A stretch of 8,282 bases of DNA from Desulfurococcales archaeon (GTDB taxonomy: Archaea; Thermoproteota; Thermoprotei_A; Sulfolobales; Fervidicoccaceae): positions 1-8,282 of the forward strand of contig JALTXS010000204.1 of assembly GCA_027048265.1 (NCBI GenBank), in the 5' to 3' direction. Under the pieces are notes generated by a model. It was not told the DNA's origin and did no database searches. It worked only from the letters and a program-made list of their open reading frames with translations. Positions 1-5,720 of the stretch are shown here, piece by piece (the stretch's first letter is position 1; every line of letters starts with the position of its first letter). The position numbers and the translations under genes were made by a program.

Positions 1-483
1 TTGGACCTGGTCAGGGCAGAGAGGAAGAAAAGGATAATAGTAGTTGACGAGAGAGGCAGGAAGAGGGTCATGCCCGGTGGGTACACTGGTAAGATAGTTG
101 AAGTTAAGGGGCAGCTCTTGTCCAGGATGCTTGAAGAGGGAATAATGCCAGTTCTCGCGTCTCTAGCTAACGGGGATGAGGCTCCTCTCAATGTAGATGG
201 TGACCAGATGGCTGCACGTGTTGCAGAGGCTGTTAAGGCGGATCTACTTGTTCTTCTGAGCGATGTCGATGGAGTAGTTATCGACGGCAATGTTATCGGG
301 GACATTAGGGTTGATGAAGCGGTGAATGTTGCAAACAGGGTAGGCTTTGGGATGAACCGTAAAATACTCCTCGCGGCTGAGGCTGTGCGGAAAGGTGTAG
401 GGAAGGCTATAATATGCAACGGGACCGTGGATGATCCCCTCTCCAAGGCAAAAAAGGGCGAAGGGAGCGTGATAAGGCCGTGA
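1..483 (+). CDS. lysZ: LysW-dependent aminoadipate/glutamate kinase (LysZ), 3' part
   Basis: Amino-acid kinase (N-acetylglutamate kinase family) that phosphorylates the side-chain carboxylate of a substrate carried on LysW: alpha-aminoadipate for lysine and, in some archaea, glutamate for arginine. It is cytosolic. The 160 visible residues are the C-terminal part of a family normally about 260 long, so roughly 100 N-terminal residues, with the glycine-rich ATP motif, lie outside the window; the TTG at base 1 is probably an internal leucine codon. Diagnostic stretches are NVDGDQMAARVAEAVKAD (residues 64-81), LLSDVDGV (85-92), the GFGMNRKILLAAEAV segment and the closing GTVDDPLSKAKKGEGSVI. The TGA overlaps the GTG of the next gene, which fits an operon with lysM. 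The acetylglutamate kinase ArgB is the alternative; the lysM neighbour favours LysZ. Whether it also serves arginine cannot be read here. Confidence 0.87.
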   Translation: MDLVRAERKKRIIVVDERGRKRVMPGGYTGKIVEVKGQLLSRMLEEGIMPVLASLANGDEAPLNVDGDQMAARVAEAVKADLLVLLSDVDGVVIDGNVIGDIRVDEAVNVANRVGFGMNRKILLAAEAVRKGVGKAIICNGTVDDPLSKAKKGEGSVIRP

Positions 484-914
484 AGGGCTCACCCCAGGTT
501 ACGCTCGACGAGAAGGACCTCATAATACTCGATATGCTTAAACGTAACGCGAGGACACCCTACAGCGAGATAGCCCAGAGGCTCGGGATAAGCAAGACCG
601 CTGTTAAGAAGAGGATAAGTAGGCTGGTGGAGTCGGGCGTTATAAAGAAGTTTACCATAGAGTATGAGGTCAAGACAACAATACAGGCAATAGTACTCAT
701 AAAGATCCTCCCCGGCTACGATGTACCCACGGTTGCGTCGGAGATAGCGAAGAATAGTATGGCTGAGAGTGTATACGAGGTTACAGGAGACTATGACATA
801 GTCGTTGTGGCCCGCACCTATGACGTTGCTTCCATAAATAAGCTAATAGACAGCATGAGAAGAACCAACGGAGTGGCCTCTACTAACACCCTAATAGTTC
901 TTAGGAGCTGGTAG
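480..914 (+). CDS. lysM: Lrp/AsnC-family transcriptional regulator LysM
   Basis: Feast/famine regulator of 144 residues, the usual length for an Lrp-type protein. The N-terminal winged helix covers about residues 7-55 (LDEKDLIILDMLKRNART, then the recognition segment around ISKTAVKKRISRL). A linker leads to the RAM ligand-binding domain at about 65-142, with the typical EVTGDYDIVVVARTYD at about 100-115. The GTG at 480 overlaps the lysZ stop (GTGA); GGGAGCGTGAT upstream at 461-471 is a plausible SD, so the two genes are likely translationally coupled. Established knowledge: Sulfolobus LysM binds the lys operon promoter and responds to lysine. Co-transcription with lysZ supports the same role here, by inference. 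The family is certain; the specific name rests on context, because Lrp paralogues are hard to separate by sequence alone. Confidence 0.83.
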   Translation: MKGSPQVTLDEKDLIILDMLKRNARTPYSEIAQRLGISKTAVKKRISRLVESGVIKKFTIEYEVKTTIQAIVLIKILPGYDVPTVASEIAKNSMAESVYEVTGDYDIVVVARTYDVASINKLIDSMRRTNGVASTNTLIVLRSW

Positions 915-932
915 AACTAGTATTCACCTTGC

Positions 933-1256
933 TCAGGTCTTCTTTAGCTCCCTAGACACCCATATGAAGTAACTGAGAGTCCTTATGTCAAATACGCCCT
1001 TCCTCACAAGCTTCCTAAACAGCACATAGAGCTTAACAAGCTGAGGGTCTTCATCATAAGTGACGACATTTCCTCCACTTATCCTCGACATTGTAACCAT
1101 TGCAACTTCGAATATCTTTGAAACAACGTCTACTGATTCCTTGCCCTCCATCAGGAGACCAATTAGCTCATCAAGTACACTCAGCATTTTGAACTCTAGT
1201 GAGCCATGGTAATACTTCTTAACGCCCGCCCTATACGCATCCTTGTCGGACGACAT
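933..1256 (-). CDS. Small helical protein of unknown function
   Basis: I do not recognise this protein. It has 107 residues from the ATG at 1256, or 109 from the GTG at 1262. The bases before the ATG form the run GAGTGAGTGAGT, a weak SD-like context that slightly favours the ATG. Composition suggests a mostly alpha-helical soluble protein: a helix around FKMLSVLDELIGLLMEG, another around VDVVSKIFEVAMVTMSRI, then a C-terminal helix pair around LVKLYVLFRKLVRKG and LSYFIWVSRELKK. There are no cysteines, no signal peptide and no catalytic motif. It converges on lysM, with only 18 bases between the stops. It is 109 bases downstream of the 279-residue gene on the same strand and has TATA-like sequences of its own, so it is probably a separate transcription unit. 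Sensible codon use and the lack of a better frame support a real gene. Confidence 0.6.
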   Translation of the reverse strand: MSSDKDAYRAGVKKYYHGSLEFKMLSVLDELIGLLMEGKESVDVVSKIFEVAMVTMSRISGGNVVTYDEDPQLVKLYVLFRKLVRKGVFDIRTLSYFIWVSRELKKT

Positions 1257-1310
1257 ACTCACTCACTCAGGTATTCCTTCCAGCAGGTGAACTGTGTTAG
1301 ATTCTCTCTT

Positions 1311-1370
1311 ACTATATAGAAGGGGCTGGTATAATCCCTGTTTTTGGCCCAAATCGATGATCTTTTTATA
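1311..1370 (-). promoter_or_regulatory. Candidate archaeal promoter for the 107-residue gene
   Basis: Two TATA-like elements lie upstream of the gene on the minus strand. TCTATATAGT (1320-1311) would start transcription near 1288-1290 and leave a leader of about 30 bases. TTATAAAAAG (1370-1361) is the better TATA match but overlaps the stop codon of the upstream gene and would give a leader of about 80 bases. Neither has a clear purine-rich BRE. The choice is inference. Confidence 0.3.
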
Positions 1371-2205
1371 ATGTGTACTTTCTGTGGGAAAGTGGGAGCA
1401 TATTAGATAATTCTACGAGAGGGTCTAAGTTCAGGTGATAACTTATTGAGACGCTGGTGTCGAACAATTGTCCAGTCTCTCTACGAATCAAGTCAATACT
1501 ATCTGCACTTATGATTACAAAACCAATAGTTACCTTGAGACCGCGTATTACAAATTCTGCTATTTGAACAAAATTAACACTACTTGGAATAAATTTACGT
1601 AATATATTGACACGTTTATCCGTCATTAAAGCAACTCCCTGCACAATTCCGTGGTAACTTGCTCTCCTCAAGGAGCAGAATACCATGTCCTTCAGCTTCC
1701 TCCTCATATCCAGGACAAGGCGCCTGGCATAGTCATACTTAAGCCCAGTACTGCCAGCAACATCCGATATAGTTGCAAGGGGGTCCTGGAGGAACCCCTT
1801 CAAGAGAATGAACTCGCTGCGTGTCAATTGAGCTAAATAGTCACCAGCGGTAGTGAATCCCAGTTCGGGTAAGACCTCCACCTGTACCTGCTTGTCGGAT
1901 GCCTGGTTTACCTGGCCAGATACCGTTATGTAGAACTGCATGGGGCTTGGGAATATAGTGCTGGACTTCAAAAACCAATACCGTGTGAGGGGTGCCTCAA
2001 TTTTCCTGTTATGGGGATAAATATGTATAGAGAAGAACCTTCCGACCAACCTAGGTTTCACGAAGCATGCTATCGCACCCTCATCTAGTAGCATCCTTAG
2101 AGCTCTATACTCATCCCTATCCCTGATGCGCGCCCCCTTAAGCCTTAATGGCAAAATATCCAGCCGTGGGGGCCTTTCACTGCTCAATTTCGTCCTCTCA
2201 TTCAA
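1366..2205 (-). CDS. Winged-helix protein with long N-terminal extension
   Basis: Predicted DNA-binding protein of 279 residues; I cannot assign it to a named family. Residues 1-126 are a basic, beta-rich region I do not recognise. A winged-helix segment follows at about 127-176 (LTRSEFILLKGFLQ, then ISDVAGSTGLKYDYARRLVL), resembling an AsnC-like helix-turn-helix. Residues about 178-265, with VTIGFVIISADSIDLIRRE and SVSISYHL, have the beta-alpha-beta pattern of a RAM-like ligand domain. If so, the order is Lrp-like with an extra N-terminal domain. The TTG start at 2205 overlaps the TGA of the upstream gene (TTGA) and no nearby in-frame ATG competes, so translation is likely coupled. It looks somewhat richer in A+T than its neighbours. 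No membrane helix is seen. Likely a soluble regulator co-expressed with the membrane winged-helix protein. Confidence 0.68.
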   Translation of the reverse strand: MNERTKLSSERPPRLDILPLRLKGARIRDRDEYRALRMLLDEGAIACFVKPRLVGRFFSIHIYPHNRKIEAPLTRYWFLKSSTIFPSPMQFYITVSGQVNQASDKQVQVEVLPELGFTTAGDYLAQLTRSEFILLKGFLQDPLATISDVAGSTGLKYDYARRLVLDMRRKLKDMVFCSLRRASYHGIVQGVALMTDKRVNILRKFIPSSVNFVQIAEFVIRGLKVTIGFVIISADSIDLIRRETGQLFDTSVSISYHLNLDPLVELSNMLPLSHRKYTL

Positions 2206-2678
2206 CTTGTTTCGGTCTTCGTCATCTTCTCAATCCATCTACGTGTTCTAATTGATAGATATATCAAAGCCAGAGAAAGGGCCGTGAGGGCAAGCGTTAG
2301 AGAGGGGGACCTCAGCCCAAATAACATGAGCTCGGTTACCACGACCACTATACCGAAGAGGCCCAGTGGGGCGAGAGTTGGTATGAGCCTCCCCATTAAT
2401 CTTGTATATATAAGAGGGAGAAGCTCTCCCTCGTAGACCGCCTTATAGTTACCTTCTCTGTCCTTCACTACTAGGCCCATGTCGGCAAGCCTGTCCAAGT
2501 GATGTTTGGCAGTACTGGGGCTTTTGAACCCCATCATTCTCTGAAGCTCCCTTACACCAACTGGCCTGCCTACCTTGACCAGTACTAGGTAGACTCTAAG
2601 AGCGGTTCCACCTAGCCCCTCTATCACGTCCCTCGGGTCTCTGCCGTCCCTGGAATTGGCCTTTTTAGCGCCTTTCAT
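2202..2678 (-). CDS. Membrane-anchored winged-helix transcriptional regulator
   Basis: Protein of 158 residues with two parts. Residues about 22-80 form an ArsR/MarR-like winged helix: ALRVYLVLVKVGRPVGVREL, then a recognition segment around GFKSPSTAKHHLDRLADMG and a wing at LVVKDREGNYKAVYEG. Residues about 98-121 (TLAPLGLFGIVVVVTELMLF) and 125-143 (PSLTLALTALSLALIYLSI) are two hydrophobic segments ending in RTRRW, placing the DNA-binding part in the cytoplasm, tethered to the membrane. The ATG at 2678 is preceded by GGGAGA. It lies 52 bases after the surface-protein gene and overlaps the next gene by four bases, so the three probably form an operon. Its partner and signal are unknown; control by the neighbouring surface protein is my inference. 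The domain architecture is clear, the target genes are not. Confidence 0.8.
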   Translation of the reverse strand: MKGAKKANSRDGRDPRDVIEGLGGTALRVYLVLVKVGRPVGVRELQRMMGFKSPSTAKHHLDRLADMGLVVKDREGNYKAVYEGELLPLIYTRLMGRLIPTLAPLGLFGIVVVVTELMLFGLRSPSLTLALTALSLALIYLSIRTRRWIEKMTKTETS

Positions 2679-2730
2679 CCCACTGTCTCCCAGGCTAATC
2701 TTTCAGCTATGAGGCCCCTGGGGACTTGTA

Positions 2731-3483
2731 CTAGTATACTATCCTACGGGTGAGGGAGTACGCGATGACGAACGTTGCAAATCCTATGACGAGCGGTGTT
2801 ATTTGACGATAGCTTATAAGTATCTCATCCTCTCCTTCTTTACCTTCCCCGTTCTCCTCTGGTTGTTTGATGGTTTCTGTCAATGTCCGCGTCACTTCTT
2901 TCGCCTGACGCTCAATTGTAGGCGCACCCACTTTTTCAACAGTCTCACCATACTCATAATCTTCGCCTTCCTCCGACTCTTCTTTACTTATCTGAAAGAC
3001 AGGCGACTCACCCGCCCGCAGAGGCCGGAGAGGCTCTGCGCCAAGCATGCGAACTATTTTGAAAACCTCGCTACCCGATACTACACTCACCTCATAGGGT
3101 GGCGTCAGAGGTGCCAGTCTGGCCTCATAGTAGCCTCCCTCAATTGGTCCTACAATGCAGGAGACGGGGACACTACCTTGATTATAGGCTACATTGAACT
3201 TGACATCAATGTTCCGAGCCATTACTACCATTATTTCACCCTCACGAATGGCGTATATAGTTATCCTAGCTATGTTCTTGCCCGTGTTGGTCACCATATC
3301 GTATACTATGCTTGACGATGTTGAGTTTATGGTGACTTGGCAAGGATCGAACGCTCTATTAGGCAACGTTATGCTGATCTCATCTCCCGATGACTGGGCT
3401 TCAGTTGGGGCTAGCAGTAATAGAACCAGCAGGGCGGCCCCTGTTATTATTAGTGCCAGGTCTCTCCCCTGAATTGCGACCAT
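2731..3483 (-). CDS. Secreted type I membrane protein, unknown function
   Basis: Cell-surface protein of 250 residues from the ATG at 3483. An in-frame TTG at 3501 would add six residues, but GGAGAGGAG (3500-3492) is a good SD placed correctly for the ATG, so I chose the ATG. Residues about 8-24 (LALIITGAALLVLLLL) are a signal-peptide core with likely cleavage after APTEA. Residues 30-155 look like a beta-rich extracellular domain with two cysteines (about 48 and 109) that could pair. Residues about 165-222 are a very acidic, Glu-rich, low-complexity stalk. A C-terminal membrane helix (ITPLVIGFATFVIAYSL, about 228-244) precedes the short basic tail TRRIVY. No catalytic motif is visible. It is the first gene of the apparent operon with the two winged-helix genes, suggesting a sensory or envelope role; a surface-layer-associated protein is the alternative. 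Confidence 0.75.
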   Translation of the reverse strand: MVAIQGRDLALIITGAALLVLLLLAPTEAQSSGDEISITLPNRAFDPCQVTINSTSSSIVYDMVTNTGKNIARITIYAIREGEIMVVMARNIDVKFNVAYNQGSVPVSCIVGPIEGGYYEARLAPLTPPYEVSVVSGSEVFKIVRMLGAEPLRPLRAGESPVFQISKEESEEGEDYEYGETVEKVGAPTIERQAKEVTRTLTETIKQPEENGEGKEGEDEILISYRQITPLVIGFATFVIAYSLTRRIVY

Positions 3484-3628
3484 CCTGGGACTCCTCTCCA
3501 AGATATGGGGTATCCCCCGTCATTGAAATAACGAGTCCTTCGAACACCCCAGAGGCGGCTTGTTTTATATATGTTGGTTTATGTGAATTAAGTATTAAAA
3601 CACCCGGCTCCTCGCTAGGATTGACACG
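3484..3628. promoter_or_regulatory. Divergent promoter region with shared TATA-like element
   Basis: This 145-base gap separates the minus-strand surface-protein operon from the plus-strand four-cysteine gene. The A+T-rich element at 3563-3572 reads TTTTATATAT on plus and ATATATAAAA on minus, so it could serve either direction. For the minus operon it predicts a start near 3540 and a leader of almost 60 bases. For the plus gene it predicts a start near 3595. A further A+T-rich stretch (GAATTAAGTATTAAAAC) lies at about 3585-3601. The minus leader contains the SD GGAGAGGAG at 3500-3492. Confidence 0.45.
3507..3518 (-). other. Small G:C hairpin in the 5' leader of the surface-protein gene
   Basis: On the minus strand the leader reads GGGG-GATA-CCCC, a four-pair G:C stem with a four-base loop. 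It lies only six bases upstream of the SD at 3500-3492. It could influence ribosome access, but a stem this short also occurs by chance. Confidence 0.3.
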
Positions 3629-3829
3629 GTGGATGGCGTTTTGGTGAGGATATCCTTTAGATTAAGGAAGGGCAAAAAAACAATCTACACGTGTGGAGAC
3701 TGTGCCTATTTCGACGAGACAGCATCATACTGCAAGAAGATGTGGGCTCCAGTGACGAGCCATACTGAGGCCTGCAGGCACTTCAAGCCGAAGTCGGACA
3801 GAGAGGTGATAGGCTCTGAGCATGGCTGA
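3629..3829 (+). CDS. Small four-cysteine (zinc-binding-like) protein
   Basis: Protein of 66 residues from the GTG at 3629. A start at TTG 3641 or GTG 3644 (61 residues, MRISFRLRKG) is at least as likely, because GGTGGAT at 3628-3634 would act as its SD. The body carries four cysteines (22, 25, 35, 49) as CGDCAYFDETASYC and ACRHF, that is C-x2-C-x9-C-x13-C. This pattern recurs in small archaeal and bacterial proteins thought to bind zinc or an iron-sulfur cluster; which metal cannot be told from sequence. The N-terminus is basic and the C-terminus hydrophilic. Its stop overlaps the start of the RecA-fold gene by eight bases, so the two are very likely co-translated and may act together. The function is unknown. 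Confidence 0.68.
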   Translation: MDGVLVRISFRLRKGKKTIYTCGDCAYFDETASYCKKMWAPVTSHTEACRHFKPKSDREVIGSEHG

Positions 3830-4493
3830 GGCTACTCCTATTAAGCCTGAGATTAGAGTGCTCGCTGAGTCGGGCTTCATATTTCCCCCTACTAGTGTAT
3901 CCGTATACCTGGTCACACCCTACTCGTTTGCAGAAAGTATATTCCTCTACCTTGTACGGGAGAGGCTCGCTGTAGACAAGACTGACATACTCGTGCTCAG
4001 CCATTGGGAGGACTTCGACACTATCCTGAGAACGTCTAGTGTAAAAACACCGCTGGTTAGGTCATTTCTTGACCTATTAGAAGAACCATTGATACATTAC
4101 AGGTACTGTGAATCGATGGAGGAGGTTATCAGGAGGTTCGAGCTCCACTACAGGAACAATGATTTCATATACATCTACTTGGGAGACCCATCATCGACTG
4201 TGGACGACAAATGGCTGGACGCGATAAGCGGCTTCGTCACGAAGGTAAGAAACAATGTTACCAGGAGGTTCCTACTCACATTATTCGTTGACGAGGGTAT
4301 TGGGAAAACCGCTAGGGGGAAGAGGATACTATACGCGGCCGACAACGTATTTAAGCTGGAGGAGGAGCCTATGATTAGCGGAGGTAAACTGCACATATTA
4401 AAAGCCAAGATGTATGTGAAGCCTCCTCTCAACATCGAATATACTGTATCGACTTCTGGCATAGACTTCCAGATACTCAGGGCCCTTAGGTAA
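3822..4493 (+). CDS. KaiC/RadA-like RecA-fold protein with lost Walker A (pseudo-ATPase)
   Basis: Protein of 223 residues following the layout of KaiC/RadA-like RecA-superfamily domains. SGFIFPPTSVSVYLVTPYSF (residues 17-36) aligns with the opening of the fold, where a normal member reads roughly GGIPxGSxxLIxGPPGTGKT. Here the P-loop position is TPYSFAES, with no GK[T/S]. The following helix (IFLYLVRERLA) and strand (ILVLSHWEDFDTILR) fit. FIYIYLGDPSS (115-125) sits where Walker B is expected. RRFLLTLFVDEG, then AADNVFKLEEE and a final GGKLHILKAKMYVKPP plus TSGIDFQIL, match the typical C-terminal strands. It probably cannot hydrolyse ATP in the normal way, so a regulatory or scaffold role is inferred. 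ATG 3822 has GAGGTGAT upstream at 3803-3810. It overlaps the four-cysteine gene by eight bases and converges with the C2H2 gene five bases away. Confidence 0.72.
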   Translation: MAEATPIKPEIRVLAESGFIFPPTSVSVYLVTPYSFAESIFLYLVRERLAVDKTDILVLSHWEDFDTILRTSSVKTPLVRSFLDLLEEPLIHYRYCESMEEVIRRFELHYRNNDFIYIYLGDPSSTVDDKWLDAISGFVTKVRNNVTRRFLLTLFVDEGIGKTARGKRILYAADNVFKLEEEPMISGGKLHILKAKMYVKPPLNIEYTVSTSGIDFQILRALR

Positions 4494-4498
4494 CGTGG

Positions 4499-4714
4499 TC
4501 AGGCCAAGTCCATCTCCCACAGTATCTCCTCCCTGAGCTCCGCGGAATGTTCCCTATAGACGTGTATCGCGACCTTGTATGCACTCAGAGGCGTGTTCTG
4601 CCTCCCCCTATAGCCGCAGTAGGGACACCTATAGCCTGACTCGTGGAAATAACGGGGATCCGTCACAACCTTTCTCACTATGAAAAGGAACATCCTAGTA
4701 TTAGGCCCCGTCAT
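4499..4714 (-). CDS. One-finger C2H2 zinc-finger protein
   Basis: Protein of 71 residues with a single zinc-finger-like pattern: C30-P-Y-C33-G-Y, a 17-residue spacer, then H51-V-Y-R-E-H56 (C-x2-C-x17-H-x4-H). The spacer is longer than the 12 residues of a classic C2H2 finger. A basic, hydrophobic N-terminal segment (MFLFIVRKVVTD) precedes the finger and an acidic helix (ELREEILWEMDL) ends the protein. The ATG overlaps the TGA of the upstream MBL gene (ATGA), and GGGAGGA at 4727-4721 is a strong SD six bases before it, so it is translated together with that gene. Small single-finger proteins occur in crenarchaea and their viruses, some as DNA-binding regulators; that role is possible here but unproven. 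Confidence 0.72.
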   Translation of the reverse strand: MTGPNTRMFLFIVRKVVTDPRYFHESGYRCPYCGYRGRQNTPLSAYKVAIHVYREHSAELREEILWEMDLA

Positions 4715-5643
4715 CTCTGCTCCTCCCTTGGTTTTATCCTGACAACATAGTCTATGAGCCCCTGTATGCTACTATGCATTATTGCTCTAACAAGCGTGTC
4801 GCTGTCAGAGAGAAGAGCATTTGCCTGGTCATCGGCAGACTTGAGAGCATCTGTGACTAGGTTAACCTTTTCTTCGTCACTATAGTTATTAGATTTCTCC
4901 AAGACCTCTTCTGCGGCCTCAACCCAGGCTATGATCTGGTCTCGGTGTCTCTTCAGAAAGTCACCCGCCTCAATAATAGTGTTATGAGGGAAAGCTATGT
5001 AACTTGGAGCGAGCTTTGCCTGCTTATCCAGCGAGTCAATGTATTGGCCGAAGTGAAAGGGTGGCGGTGTAGAGGGTACGAACTTCCCCTGGCGCTCGAG
5101 ATACATTCCCGCCGAGTCCCCTGAGAAAAGTATCTTTTCGCTGGGAAGCCAGAACGACATGTGATGGCTTGCGTGACCTGGTGTATGGACTACAATTACC
5201 TCTATTCCATCCAAGTTTAGTCTTTCACCGTCTCCCGGTGAGTGGAGTAGCGTCTCGGGCACGGGCAGGGGTTCTTGGTAGAACTCTGCCACGGGACCCA
5301 GTGCCTGGAGGGAAGCCTGCCAAAGCTTCGTTGGATTGGCGAGATGTTTATTGCCCCTTGGGTGCACCAGCACTCTTGCGTCCCCATATTCCTTGACAAA
5401 CCCGCCAGCCCCTCCTCCGTGATCTAGGTGAATATGTGTTAGGAGCAGGTTATCCACCTTACACTCTAGCCTGGTGACCAGACTGGTCAAGCGTGATACG
5501 GATACCTGAGGCCCAGTATCAACTATGCTACAGGACGAGTCACCATGGTGTATTATGTATACGGATATGAAGTCACTGATGTCCTCGGGAAGCACCCTGT
5601 ACATTGTCAGCTCTAGCGGTTCCCTGAGCTTTAGTAAAGACAT
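4711..5643 (-). CDS. Metallo-beta-lactamase-fold hydrolase (glyoxalase II-like)
   Basis: MBL-fold enzyme of 310 residues from the ATG at 5643. A GTG at 5652 would add three residues, but GGTG at 5653-5650 fits as an SD for the ATG. The two-metal site is complete: THIHLDHGGGAGG gives H70, H72, D74 and H75; VVHTPGHASHHMSFW gives H157; ILFSGDSAG gives D176; and IAFPHNTII gives the last histidine at about 220. Order and spacing fit the glyoxalase II-like class that hydrolyses small esters or thioesters, with a C-terminal helical region of about 80 residues (from about 228) that may shape the substrate pocket. The substrate is unknown, and annotation as a hydroxyacylglutathione hydrolase would be unsafe in an organism probably lacking glutathione. 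It is cytosolic, the first gene of a two-gene unit with the C2H2 protein, and divergent from a second MBL gene. Confidence 0.88.
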   Translation of the reverse strand: MSLLKLREPLELTMYRVLPEDISDFISVYIIHHGDSSCSIVDTGPQVSVSRLTSLVTRLECKVDNLLLTHIHLDHGGGAGGFVKEYGDARVLVHPRGNKHLANPTKLWQASLQALGPVAEFYQEPLPVPETLLHSPGDGERLNLDGIEVIVVHTPGHASHHMSFWLPSEKILFSGDSAGMYLERQGKFVPSTPPPFHFGQYIDSLDKQAKLAPSYIAFPHNTIIEAGDFLKRHRDQIIAWVEAAEEVLEKSNNYSDEEKVNLVTDALKSADDQANALLSDSDTLVRAIMHSSIQGLIDYVVRIKPREEQR

Positions 5644-5720
5644 GGCCTGCACCGCTGCGGGGAATTGTTTACTAATAGAATTTAGGAGGCATGCCTAATA
5701 AATAGGTGGAGGTGACTAGC
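5644..5720. promoter_or_regulatory. Divergent promoter/operator between two MBL genes
   Basis: This 77-base region separates the two chosen MBL start codons. On plus, GGAGGTGA at 5708-5715 is a near-perfect SD five bases before the ATG at 5721. TTTACTAATAG (5669-5679) is a weak TATA candidate for the plus gene, and CTAAATTC on the minus strand (about 5686-5679) for the minus gene. The two promoters must overlap in this short space, which suggests joint control. Confidence 0.45.
5680..5703. repeat. Imperfect 24-bp inverted repeat, candidate operator
   Basis: The centre is a perfect 10-bp palindrome, AGGCATGCCT (5687-5696). Two non-pairing bases on each side lead to outer arms ATTTA (5680-5684) and TAAAT (5699-5703), which are also complementary. 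In total 20 of 24 positions are symmetric. It lies in the gap between the divergent MBL genes, next to the likely start of both transcripts, as an operator for a dimeric regulator would. No binding protein can be named. Confidence 0.4.

Noticed and set aside
300..380. TGATGA and CTGA sequences that might mark a C/D box RNA
   Set aside because: They lie inside conserved lysZ codons, the spacing of about 70 bases is too long, and there are no internal C'/D' boxes.
2715..2723. CCCCTGGGG palindrome between two operon genes
   Set aside because: A single-base loop cannot form a hairpin and the site is too short to call an operator.
2803..3315. Long open frame on plus, opposite the surface-protein gene, rich in Phe and Leu
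   Set aside because: It is the mirror of the Glu/Lys-rich stalk (GAA and AAG read backwards give TTC and CTT). The minus-strand protein has an SD, a signal peptide and a membrane helix, and the plus frame has no supporting site.
3518..3560. GTTCGAA on minus, resembling a tRNA T-loop
   Set aside because: The flanking bases do not form a proper five-pair T stem, and no acceptor, D or anticodon arm can be built around it.
5169..5399. Two short frames inside the glyoxalase II-like gene
   Set aside because: The MBL frame has all metal ligands; the others are shadows without SD or motif.
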